NCBI GenBank assembly: GCA_039182715.1
Contig: JBCDBY010000085.1
Location: forward strand, 1 to 15,518
Source: JBCDBY01 sp039182715
GTDB taxonomy: Bacteria; Planctomycetota; PLA2
Reading direction: 5' to 3'
Length of the DNA: 15,518 nt
Program-made: the position numbers and the translations under genes
Notes under the pieces: model-generated
What the model saw: the letters and a program-made list of their open reading frames with translations, nothing else
Told to the model about the DNA's origin: nothing
Database searches by the model: none
Shown: positions 1 through 7,000 of the stretch, in pieces
Layout of the letters: each line of letters begins with the position of its first letter
How positions within the stretch are numbered: position 1 is the first letter of the stretch

Positions 1-2
1 CG

Positions 3-281
3 GTCGCTTTGCTGCATGGCTACAAATATCCTGCGCATGAGCAGGCGATTGCTGAGCTCGCGCGCGACATTGGCTTTACGCAAGTGTCCGCCAGTCATGA
101 GGTGAGCCCGCTTGCCAAACTCGTTCCGCGCGGCGAGACGACGGTGGTCGATGCCTATCTCACCCCGATCCTGCGGCATTATGTCGATCGGATCGCGGCC
201 GCATTCGAGGGCGCGCCTGAGCCGGGGAAGGTGTTGTTCATGCAGTCATCGGGCGGGCGGGCGGCTCCTCCAGCGTCTTGA
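3..281 (+). CDS. Hydantoinase A / 5-oxoprolinase family protein, internal fragment
   Basis: The frame is open from the window edge and reads VALLHGYKYPAHEQ, then SHEVSPLAKLVPRGETTVVDAY, then FMQSSGG. These are conserved blocks from the middle of the HyuA/OplA family, ATP-dependent enzymes that open hydantoins or 5-oxoproline. Full proteins have about 650-700 residues, so only about 85 residues from the middle are here. Recognisable homology stops at SSGG (about base 256); the next codons (RAAPPAS, stop at 279) are read from antisense holB sequence. Codon use differs from the rest of the window: TTG, AAA, TAT, CAT, CTT and GCT are common here and rare in the neighbours. I infer that the gene is cut by a contig chimera or a rearrangement, and that the stop is accidental. 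The family assignment is secure; function is unknowable from this piece. Confidence 0.8.
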   Translation, partial: VALLHGYKYPAHEQAIAELARDIGFTQVSASHEVSPLAKLVPRGETTVVDAYLTPILRHYVDRIAAAFEGAPEPGKVLFMQSSGGRAAPPAS

Positions 282-606
282 GCAACGCGTTGTGCGCCTC
301 GTGCGACATGCGGTCGAGATCGCGCAGGATGAGAACCTGCCGCGGACCCTCGACCGGAAGTCGGGACAGACGCTCCGTCGCGCGCCGGACGCCCTCGATG
401 CCTTCGGTCGGGTCGAGCACGCCGAGGTCGACGTGCTGCAGCGAGTCGACGCGCGCCGCAGCGGCCGCATCGGTGCCCAGCACGGCACGCGCCGCCTCCA
501 CGGCGAGCCCGAATCGGCCGACACCGTCGGGCCCCACGATGAGCACGCTCCCCGCGCCCGCGCGCCGCAGGGCCGCCTGCGCCCTTTCCTGGCCGATCAG
601 CTCCAC
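238..606 (-). CDS. holB: DNA polymerase III subunit delta' (HolB), truncated at the C-terminus
   Basis: Clamp-loader subunit delta' with a GTG start at 606, which lies inside the 3' end of tmk (10-nt overlap). Visible features are the N-terminal region ELIGQERAQAALRRA, a P-loop-like GPDGVGRFG in which Arg replaces the Walker lysine (delta' is normally not an active ATPase), and the hallmark NALLKTLEEPP at about residues 106-116. In the family this is followed by the rest of the AAA+ fold and a helical collar, about 200 more residues. Here the frame passes the GC-tract junction at about 250-264 and stops at 238, giving about 122 codons of which about 118 are holB-like. It is either broken or, more likely, joined to unrelated sequence. 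It is the last gene of a minus-strand operon with tmk and the DnaA paralogue. Confidence 0.85.
   Translation of the reverse strand: MELIGQERAQAALRRAGAGSVLIVGPDGVGRFGLAVEAARAVLGTDAAAAARVDSLQHVDLGVLDPTEGIEGVRRATERLSRLPVEGPRQVLILRDLDRMSHEAHNALLKTLEEPPARPMTA
250..264. other. Junction between two truncated genes in a GGGCGGGC tract
   Basis: HyuA homology arriving from the left and holB homology arriving from the right (opposite strand) both end inside the repeat CGGGCGGGCGGGCGG. Neither gene continues across it. A short shared G/C tract is a typical point for a false join in assembly, or for a microhomology-mediated rearrangement. Confidence 0.65.
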
Positions 607-1208
607 AGTCTCTCCGCGGCATCGGCAATCACGGCGGCGACCTCGTCGGGCGTCCTGGTCGTATCGACGACGGTACAGCGATCGCCCAACCGCTTCGCCT
701 CCTCGAGGAACCCCTCCCGCACGCGCCGGTGGTACTCGAGCGGCCGACGCTCGATGCGGTCCTTCGGACCGTCGAGTCGAGCGAGGCCGACCTCGGGCGG
801 CACGTCGAGCAGGAAGAGATGGTCCGGTTCCAGTCCGTCCGTCGCGATCTTCGTGACGGCGCGAATCGCATCGGGGTCGAGGCCAAGTCCGTAGCCCTGG
901 TAGGCGACCGTCGCGAAGCCGAAGCGGTCGAGCAGCACGCTCTTGCCTTCGTCGAGCGACGGCCGAATGACCGCCTCGATGATCTGCGCGCGCGCCGCCT
1001 GGTAGAGCAGCATCTCCGCGCGCGATCCGATGTCGGTCTCGGGATCGAGCAGCAGGTCGCGGATCGCCTCGCCCGCCGGCGTGGCGCCGGGTTCGCGCAG
1101 GCAGACCACGGCGACATCACGCTGGCGCAGCAACGCCGCGAGGCGCGCCGCCTGCGTCGTCTTGCCGGCCCCGTCGGGACCGTCGAACACCACGAATCGT
1201 CCGGGCAC
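597..1208 (-). CDS. tmk: Thymidylate kinase
   Basis: Converts dTMP to dTDP with ATP in the cytoplasm, for DNA synthesis. The protein has 203 residues, the usual family length. The P-loop DGPDGAGKTTQ is at residues 9-19, the REPGATPAGE substrate loop at 39-48, and the DRF motif followed by VAYQGYG at about 94-107. The common SSLAYQG is replaced by ATVAYQG. The lid-like region DRIERRPLEYHRRVREGF is at about 150-167. I chose GTG at 1208 because the protein then begins directly at the first beta strand (PGRFVVFDG); TTG at 1217 is an alternative. The stop of the upstream gene at 1219 is 10 nt away. The downstream holB start overlaps the 3' end, so translation is probably coupled. Confidence 0.93.
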   Translation of the reverse strand: MPGRFVVFDGPDGAGKTTQAARLAALLRQRDVAVVCLREPGATPAGEAIRDLLLDPETDIGSRAEMLLYQAARAQIIEAVIRPSLDEGKSVLLDRFGFATVAYQGYGLGLDPDAIRAVTKIATDGLEPDHLFLLDVPPEVGLARLDGPKDRIERRPLEYHRRVREGFLEEAKRLGDRCTVVDTTRTPDEVAAVIADAAERLWS

Positions 1209-1218
1209 GGCGCTCAAC

Positions 1219-2160
1219 TTACCCGTCCGCGGCGACGCGGCCGAGCTCGCGCACGAGCGCCGCGAACCGGTTGTCGCGGTCCGACTTGCGCTCCGCCCAC
1301 CGGCACGCCTCGCGGACCGTGCGCGCGGCACTGACACCGAACGACGCCGCGATCGTATCCATCGGCAGGCCGCCCTCGACCGCCGCCGCCATGATGGCGC
1401 GGCGCGCCTCCACGACGGAGCGCCGTTTGACCGGCTCGTCGAGCAGCGCGCGCTCGACGTGGAACAGCTCGGCGGCGCGGTCCTTCATACGGTCGAGCGG
1501 CGGCACCGGCAGCTCGCCGTGACGCAGACCGCCGAGCGTCGCGCGGTGCTGCATCGTCTCCAGCGCGCTCTCGAGCGGCATGCCGACCAGCTCGTCCTCC
1601 ACGGAGGAGGGCAGGCGGTGACCGAGGCGCCGCGCCTCGTCGCGCAGCCGAAGACGCTTCGACGCGCGGTCCGGCGCCGGCAGCGGAATGACGAGCCCGC
1701 CCTGCAGCCGGCAGCGCAGCGCGTCGAAGATGCCCGCGCGCTCGCCCGGTCGGCTCTCCATGGTGACCAACATGCGGTCGCCGCGGTCGCGCACCTCGTC
1801 CATGATGCAGGCGAGGCGGCGTTGCGCTCCCGCCTTGCCCTCGATGCGATCGATCCCGTCGGCGACGACCAGCGGCTTGCGCGGCACGAAGCTCGAGCCT
1901 CCGCGCAGGCGCAGCGGGTCCATGCGGAAGACGCGTTCGCGGCCGAGATGGCACGCCCAGTCGGCAAGCAGCTTCTTGCCGCAGTGCGGGGGCCCCGTGA
2001 AGACGACCAGCGCGGACGCGCCGGGACCTCCTTCCACGAAGGCGCGCACGACACTGTGCGCGATCTCTCCAGCCGGACCTTTCAACCGTGACTTCAGCTG
2101 CGCCGACACCGCACTCGCGAGATGCCGCTCGTCCGGCATCCCATGGGCACCTGCACCCAT
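1219..2160 (-). CDS. DnaA paralogue with degenerate ATPase motifs
   Basis: 313 residues laid out like DnaA domains III and IV without the N-terminal domain I. The P-loop-like GPPHCGKK is at residues 56-63, with Lys where Thr or Ser normally binds magnesium. The Walker B-like LVVADGID is at 97-104; the second acidic residue is Gly. A sensor-1-like LVTMESRP is at 131-138, and a box-VII-like ALRCRLQGGL at 147-156 with possible finger arginines. The C-terminal helix-turn-helix at about 250-305 matches domain IV in shape (SFGVSAARTVREACR), but the DnaA signature GGRDHTTV is replaced by GVSAARTV. I infer a replication regulator (Hda- or DnaA-like) that may not hydrolyse ATP and may not recognise normal DnaA boxes. 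It lies 19 nt after the TPR gene and 10 nt before tmk, so it is likely cotranscribed with them. It is not the main dnaA initiator. Confidence 0.72.
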   Translation of the reverse strand: MGAGAHGMPDERHLASAVSAQLKSRLKGPAGEIAHSVVRAFVEGGPGASALVVFTGPPHCGKKLLADWACHLGRERVFRMDPLRLRGGSSFVPRKPLVVADGIDRIEGKAGAQRRLACIMDEVRDRGDRMLVTMESRPGERAGIFDALRCRLQGGLVIPLPAPDRASKRLRLRDEARRLGHRLPSSVEDELVGMPLESALETMQHRATLGGLRHGELPVPPLDRMKDRAAELFHVERALLDEPVKRRSVVEARRAIMAAAVEGGLPMDTIAASFGVSAARTVREACRWAERKSDRDNRFAALVRELGRVAADG

Positions 2161-2179
2161 TCGACCCCCGCTCGACCGC

Positions 2180-5140
2180 TTACGCTCCCAATCGCTTCTC
2201 GAATTCGGCGATGCGCGGCAGCGACTCGGCGTCCGCCAGCTTCTTCGCTTCTTCGAAAGCGGCGCGTGCCTCCTTGACCTGCCCCGCTTCGAGAAGGACC
2301 TCGGCGAGATCGAGCCAGGTCGCGGCTACTTCCTCATCGCTGTCCTCGTCGGCGCGCAATGCTACCCGACAGCGTGCCGACCGAGCCGCCTTTTTCCAGT
2401 CGGCCTGTTCGCGATAAAGGGGAAGCAGCGCGTCGTGCACCTTGCGGTCGAAGGTGTTGATCCGCAACGCCTCTTCGAGCACCCGCACCTGATCGGCGAT
2501 GCGCTTGACGCGTCCGTACTCCAGCGAGAGGCGCAGGCGAATGGGGACGTCGTTGGTCAGGATCGACGCCTGCTCCTCGAGAATCGCGAGCGCCTTCTCC
2601 GGCTGCTGTCGCGCGAGATAGATCCGCTCGAGGATCGAATAGGGGCTCGCCGTGCCGCCGGCGCGCATCGGCCAATTCTTGCGCGCCTGCTCCAGGTGCG
2701 CGACGACGGCGTCGCTGTCGCGATCGCCCTTCACGCCGAGCACCTGCACCATCATCATGCGCGCGTCGAAGTCCTCGCCGCCCTTGTCGAAGAATCGCTT
2801 GAGCTCACGCTCGGTCCCAGCGGCGTCGCGCGCCCGGAAGCGCAGCGAGGCGGCCAGCAGGATCGTGAGCGGATCGTCGCCCACGCCCTTGCGACGCGCC
2901 GAATCCAGCGCCGCCCCGGCATCGACCATCTGATTGCGGCGCAGGTGCGCCCAGCCGAGCTTGGTGTCGACCAGGCCGTCCTTCGGGTTCTTCTTGCGCT
3001 GCTCGAGAAGCTGGACGTAGATGAGCGCGTAGTTGGGGACGATGCGATAGCGATCGACCCGCTCCTTGACCCGCGCCCGGAACATCTTGTCGAACTCGCC
3101 CATCGAGATGCCGAACGCCTCCCGGAAGACGCTGGCCTGCGATGCGTCCTTCGCCCACAGCTTGAGCGCCTTGACGATGCCCTCCTCGCCCCACTTCTCG
3201 CGGATCAGCTCGAGCATGAGTCCGCCGACGTAGTAGGCGTAGCCGACGCGATTGGAGCGGAACATGCCGTCGAACGTCGCGATGCGCGGCAGCGTTTCGG
3301 TCAGGTAGGCGTCCGCCACCTGGCGCTCGTAGTTCTCCGACCGGCCCCAACCGCTCTCGAACGGCTTCTCCTCGAGCACGCTGACACCCTCGGTGAACCA
3401 GCGCGGCACCTGACCGGCGGACAGCTGCAGCGTGATGACGTGTGCGAACTCGTGGACGGCGGTGCCGTGCCAGTTGAACGGGCGGCCGAACGCGCGCGGC
3501 GCATCCAGTGTGATGAGCCCGCCGAAGCAGGCGCCGAGCGCCGGAATACCGGGCAGGCCGATCGTGCGCACGCTGAAGTCGTTCTGCGTCTTGAAGCACT
3601 CGACCAGGACCGGCTTGTCCGGCTCGAAGCCGTAGCGCTTCACCATGTCTTCCCAGGACGCCTCCAGCACCGGCCCGAGGTAGCGGTGATGGACGTCGTA
3701 CTCCGCCGGGTCGTAGCGAATCACGAAATGCTCCGTGCGCTGTTCGACCATCGAGCCGGTCACGTACTTGAGGACCTCGAGGAAGTTCTCGCGGAGCGGA
3801 TGCTCGTACGGCAGCAGCTCGCGCGAGCGCCGCAATGCCTTGATCGCCTCCTCGGCGCGGCCCAGGTTGGCGAGGAAGATGCCCGCCGAGGTGTGCGCCT
3901 CGAAGTTCGTCGGATCGATCTCGATGCCCTTGCGGACCAGCGCAATCGCATCGCGGTAGCGCCGCTGGCGGCCGGCCACGACAAGCCCCGCGATGTGGTA
4001 GCCCTCGCCATAGGTCGGATTGATCTTCAAGACCGCGGCCATGCCGGCATCGAAGCCGGCGCGGTCGCCGGTGAGCAGCTTGTGCACCGCACGAAGGGTG
4101 AGCGCCTCGACGTGCTTCGGATTGACCTCGAGCGCCTGGTCGATGTGCGTCCGCGCTTCGTCGTACTGGTTGTCCTCGAGATGGATGCGCGCGAGGATGG
4201 CGCGCGCGTCGGTCTGGCGCGGGTTCACCCGCAGCGCCGTCTCGGCGAGATTGACCTGCTCGCCCTGGTTCCAGCCGATCCCGATCGAGCGCGAGACCTC
4301 GACGTAGAGATCCGCGACCTCGGGATTGCGCTTGGTGACGATCTCGTACGCCTTGCGCGCGCGCGCGATGCCGCGCGAGCGCTCGGTGCGCGTGATGCGC
4401 ACGTACTCCGTCCACGCATCCCAGTTCGACTCGTCGAGCTTGCGCGCGTAGCCGACCAGCTCCATCGCGTTCTCGATGAAGTCGTACTCGATCGGGTAGA
4501 GCTCGACGTAAAGACGCAGCGCCGACGCAATCACCGTCATTTCCCGCGAGAGCGGCCACGCCTTGAGCGGCTCGTAGCGCAGCTCGTCGGCGTTGAAGGC
4601 GGCGCTCTGCAGCACGTCGTAGCGCTGCTTGTACCGCGCCACGATCTTGTCGAGCACGTCCTTCGCGTCGCCGCGCTGCCCCTCCGCCGCGTGCGCCCGC
4701 GCCAGCAGGACGCCGGCATGCAGCTGATCGACGTCCGGCCGGTCGGCCGCATCGAAGACCGGCTTCATCGCGCGGCGCACCTTCGCGTACTCGCCGGTGC
4801 GCAGATCGACGCGCGCCTCGAGCAGACGCGGCGGAAGCGCATCGGGGTGCTGCTTGCGTACGCCCTCGACCGCCTCCCGCGTGTCCTCATAGCGCCCCAC
4901 GACGTAGAGACAGTGCGCCAGGCCCATCTGCGCCTCGAGGTTCTTCGGCGCGCGCTTGAGCGCCTTGCGGTAGCGCGCCTCCGCCTCCTCGTAGTTGCCC
5001 TCGCGGAAGCTCTCCTCGGCGCGCTCGAGGTAGCGGTCGACGAGGTCCGCCACCTCGTCGGGCGGCAGCAGATCGTCCTGCCCCAGGACGGGTGCGAACG
5101 GAAGGAGAAGGAGGGTTGCGGGGAGAAGAATGCGGCGCAT
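2180..5140 (-). CDS. Exported TPR protein with central gluzincin (HExxH) peptidase domain
   Basis: 986 residues. The N-terminus is a likely signal peptide: MRRI, a leucine-rich core, then APVLGQDD with probable cleavage after about residue 20. Tetratricopeptide-like helices fill about 35-460, for example FREGNYEEAEARYRKALKRA at 45-64 and YRDAIALVRKGIEIDPTNFE near 395-414. A peptidase-MA-like domain follows at about 465-690. Its metal site is HEFAH at 563-567, with WFTEGVSVLEE providing the third ligand Glu584, preceded by a GTAV strand. More TPR helices occupy about 700-986. The likely location is periplasmic or cell surface. The zinc ligands are intact, so protease activity is plausible; the substrate is unknown. 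It is first in the operon with the DnaA paralogue, tmk and holB. A TAGAAT box (minus strand, 5158-5153) lies just ahead of the ATG, with no Shine-Dalgarno sequence. Confidence 0.85.
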   Translation of the reverse strand: MRRILLPATLLLLPFAPVLGQDDLLPPDEVADLVDRYLERAEESFREGNYEEAEARYRKALKRAPKNLEAQMGLAHCLYVVGRYEDTREAVEGVRKQHPDALPPRLLEARVDLRTGEYAKVRRAMKPVFDAADRPDVDQLHAGVLLARAHAAEGQRGDAKDVLDKIVARYKQRYDVLQSAAFNADELRYEPLKAWPLSREMTVIASALRLYVELYPIEYDFIENAMELVGYARKLDESNWDAWTEYVRITRTERSRGIARARKAYEIVTKRNPEVADLYVEVSRSIGIGWNQGEQVNLAETALRVNPRQTDARAILARIHLEDNQYDEARTHIDQALEVNPKHVEALTLRAVHKLLTGDRAGFDAGMAAVLKINPTYGEGYHIAGLVVAGRQRRYRDAIALVRKGIEIDPTNFEAHTSAGIFLANLGRAEEAIKALRRSRELLPYEHPLRENFLEVLKYVTGSMVEQRTEHFVIRYDPAEYDVHHRYLGPVLEASWEDMVKRYGFEPDKPVLVECFKTQNDFSVRTIGLPGIPALGACFGGLITLDAPRAFGRPFNWHGTAVHEFAHVITLQLSAGQVPRWFTEGVSVLEEKPFESGWGRSENYERQVADAYLTETLPRIATFDGMFRSNRVGYAYYVGGLMLELIREKWGEEGIVKALKLWAKDASQASVFREAFGISMGEFDKMFRARVKERVDRYRIVPNYALIYVQLLEQRKKNPKDGLVDTKLGWAHLRRNQMVDAGAALDSARRKGVGDDPLTILLAASLRFRARDAAGTERELKRFFDKGGEDFDARMMMVQVLGVKGDRDSDAVVAHLEQARKNWPMRAGGTASPYSILERIYLARQQPEKALAILEEQASILTNDVPIRLRLSLEYGRVKRIADQVRVLEEALRINTFDRKVHDALLPLYREQADWKKAARSARCRVALRADEDSDEEVAATWLDLAEVLLEAGQVKEARAAFEEAKKLADAESLPRIAEFEKRLGA

Positions 5141-5196
5141 GGGAGTCCGCTCATTCTACGTCCGCGATGCGTTGAAGCCGGTCGTATGATCCCAGA
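5141..5196. promoter_or_regulatory. Divergent promoter region with two TANNNT boxes
   Basis: This 56-bp gap separates the divergent TPR and aminotransferase genes. TATGAT at 5185-5190 (+) lies at exactly -12 to -7 of the aminotransferase ATG at 5197, as expected if transcription starts at the A of the ATG. On the minus strand TAGAAT (5158-5153) predicts a start about 6 nt ahead of the TPR ATG at 5140. Both boxes are preceded by CG (CGTATGAT, CGTAGAAT). No good -35 hexamer and no Shine-Dalgarno sequence is visible for either gene. Confidence 0.5.
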
Positions 5197-6390
5197 ATGG
5201 CCTATCCCGTCGCGCAGCGCATTCTCGACCTCCCCGCCTATCCCTTCGCCGTGCTCAGCGAGCAGGTGCAGAAGCTGAAGAGCCAGGGCCTGAACCCCAT
5301 CGACTTCGGTGTCGGCGACCCGACGATTCCGACGCCCGCTCTGGTGCGCGAACGCCTCAAGACGGCGGCGGACGAGCGCGCCGCGGCGGGTTACCCGAGC
5401 TACATCGGCGACATGGGATTCCGCACCGCCGTCGCGGACTGGACGCGTCGGCGTTTCGGCGTCGAGCTCGATCCGGCCACCGAGATCACGACGACGATCG
5501 GCTCCAAGGAGGGCATCTTCAACTTCCCGCTCGGACACGTGCAGCAGGGCGACATCGTGCTCTGCCCGACGCCGGGGTACCCGCCCTACGCACGCGGCAC
5601 CTCGTTCGCCGGCGGCACGCCCTATTTCCTGCCGCTCACCAAGGAGAACGGATACCTGCCCGATCTCGACGCGATTCCGGCCAACATCGTGGAGCGCGCG
5701 CACATCCTCTGGCTCTGCTATCCGGGCGCGCCGACCGGGGCCAACGCGCCGCGGGAGTTCTTCGAGAAGGCGATCGCTTGGGGCCGCACCCACGGCGTGA
5801 TCGTGGTGAACGACGAAGCGTACGTCGACCTCTACTTCACCGACGAGCCGCCGCACTCGATCCTGGAGTACGGCAAGGAGGGTGTGGTTTCGTTCCACTC
5901 GATGAGCAAGCGCAGCGCGATGACCGGCTGGCGCATCGGCTGGACCGCAGGCGACCCCGACATCATCGCCACCTTCCGCAAGGTGAAGACCAACGTCGAC
6001 AGCGGCTGCCCCACCTTTATCCAGGACGCATCCGTGGCGGCGCTCGAGGACGAGACGCATGTCGAGGAGATGCGTGCCGACTACCTCGCCAAGCGCGACA
6101 TGCTGGCCGGCTGCTTCCGCGAGCTCGGCCTCGAGGACTGCGCGCCCGAGGCGACGATCCACTACTGGCAGCGTTTGCCGGAGGGCGTCGACAGCATCGA
6201 GTTCGCGACGAAGCTGCTGGACCCGGAGATCGCCGTCGTCTGCACGCCCGGCCCGTGGGTGAGCGACGAGTGCGCGGATGGCAGCAACCCGGGCCTCGGC
6301 TACGTGCGTTTCAGTCTGGTCCCGAGCCAGGCCGACACGCAGCGCGCCTGCGACGCGATTCTCGCCAATCGCGCCAAGTTGCTGGGATAG
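5197..6390 (+). CDS. PLP-dependent aminotransferase, class I/II, DapC/DapL-like
   Basis: 397 residues, fold type I. The N-terminal IDFGVGDPTIPTP is at 35-47, then YPSYIGDMGFRTAVADW at 66-82, GSKEGIFNFPL at 102-112, PTPGYPPY at 124-131, DEAYVDLYF at 206-214, and the PLP-lysine motif SFHSMSKRSAMTGWRIGW with Lys238. The carboxylate-binding Arg falls in GYVRFSLVP near the C-terminus. These features fit the branch of succinyl- or LL-diaminopimelate aminotransferases of lysine/peptidoglycan synthesis, but substrate cannot be fixed from motifs. One oddity: the usual YPNNPTGA is YPGAPTGA (175-182), so the Asn that contacts the PLP ring oxygen is Ala. The codons are clean (CCG GGC GCG CCG), with no frameshift. 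ATG at 5197 fits the family N-terminus. The gene stands alone and diverges from the TPR operon. Confidence 0.88.
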   Translation: MAYPVAQRILDLPAYPFAVLSEQVQKLKSQGLNPIDFGVGDPTIPTPALVRERLKTAADERAAAGYPSYIGDMGFRTAVADWTRRRFGVELDPATEITTTIGSKEGIFNFPLGHVQQGDIVLCPTPGYPPYARGTSFAGGTPYFLPLTKENGYLPDLDAIPANIVERAHILWLCYPGAPTGANAPREFFEKAIAWGRTHGVIVVNDEAYVDLYFTDEPPHSILEYGKEGVVSFHSMSKRSAMTGWRIGWTAGDPDIIATFRKVKTNVDSGCPTFIQDASVAALEDETHVEEMRADYLAKRDMLAGCFRELGLEDCAPEATIHYWQRLPEGVDSIEFATKLLDPEIAVVCTPGPWVSDECADGSNPGLGYVRFSLVPSQADTQRACDAILANRAKLLG

Positions 6391-6400
6391 CTGCGACACC

Positions 6401-6421
6401 AACCGCGTTCCCGCGTTTTTT
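6401..6421 (+). terminator. Possible weak intrinsic terminator after the aminotransferase
   Basis: AACCGCG, loop TTCC, CGCGTT, then a T run (6416-6421). The stem is six pairs with one bulged C, so it is weak, but its place 10 nt after the stop codon and the T run fit a terminator. Confidence 0.35.
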
Positions 6422-6480
6422 GTAACCGCCGCCCGTCGGTAGAGGTGTCATGCAAAGCCTCATCCGATGCGACGGTTCGC

Positions 6481-6741
6481 GTGCCGAGAATCAGTGAGTT
6501 CTACGGCATCGTGATCGCGATGTACTACAACGACCACGCGCCACCGCACTTCCACGCGAAGTATGGCGAGCACGAGGCCACATTCCTGATTCAGCCCCAT
6601 GGGTTGCTGGAAGGAACCTTGCCCTCCCGGGCCGCGCGCATGGTGCGGGAGTGGGCAGCGCTCCACGAAGCGGAGCTTCACATGAACTGGCTTCGAGCTC
6701 GAGCGGGCTCTCCGCTCCACCCAATCCCGCCGTTGCGCTAG
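6481..6741 (+). CDS. DUF4160 domain protein
   Basis: 86 residues. The start at GTG 6481 gives VPRISEFYGI, the usual DUF4160 N-terminus; the frame also opens at GTG 6445, but that extension is not family-like. Recognisable parts are MYYNDHAPPHFHAKYGEHEA (about 14-33), with the family's conserved HxPPHFH block, and the C-terminal helix MVREWAALHEAELHMNWLRA. It ends one base before the DUF2442 gene, an arrangement seen again and again for these two families. The pair has been suspected of being toxin-antitoxin-like or regulatory, but I know of no settled function. No Shine-Dalgarno sequence is seen. Confidence 0.85.
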   Translation: MPRISEFYGIVIAMYYNDHAPPHFHAKYGEHEATFLIQPHGLLEGTLPSRAARMVREWAALHEAELHMNWLRARAGSPLHPIPPLR

Positions 6742-6742
6742 C

Positions 6743-6994
6743 ATGCGGGTCGTGATTCGAGTGCTCGACGCCACGCCCACGGAGGACTACTGCGTTCGCG
6801 TCCGGTTCTCGAACGGGGAGGTGAGGCACATCGACCTCCGGCCGTTCCTGCGCGGCGCGATCTTCGAGCCGGTTCAGGAACGGAGCGAGTTCCTCAAGCT
6901 CGAGGTCGATCCCCAGCTCGGAACCATCGTCTGGCCCAACGGCGCCGATATCTGTCCGGATGTGCTCTACCGCGAGCGGGCGGTCGTGGAGTAG
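6743..6994 (+). CDS. DUF2442 domain protein
   Basis: 83 residues starting at ATG 6743, one base after the DUF4160 stop. The family pattern is visible: a strand-rich start (VLDATPTEDYCVRVRFSNGE), then RHIDLRPFL, FEPV and the closing IVWPNGADICPDVLY, the typical WPNGaDi.Pd.LY signature. It is probably the small partner of the DUF4160 protein (an antitoxin-like or regulatory partner is an inference). Its stop lies 6 nt from the convergent stop of the pafC-like gene. Confidence 0.87.
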   Translation: MRVVIRVLDATPTEDYCVRVRFSNGEVRHIDLRPFLRGAIFEPVQERSEFLKLEVDPQLGTIVWPNGADICPDVLYRERAVVE

Positions 6995-7000
6995 CTCCGG

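Noticed and set aside
1688..5278. A 1196-codon plus-strand open frame antisense to the DnaA-like and TPR genes
   Set aside because: The minus-strand proteins have clear domains, a signal peptide and a zinc motif. The antisense protein is Arg/Leu/Val-rich low-information sequence, typical of shadow frames in GC-rich DNA.
4765..6402. A 545-codon minus-strand frame antisense to the aminotransferase
   Set aside because: It has no recognisable motif and spans two well-supported genes in other frames; it results from GC-rich codon bias.
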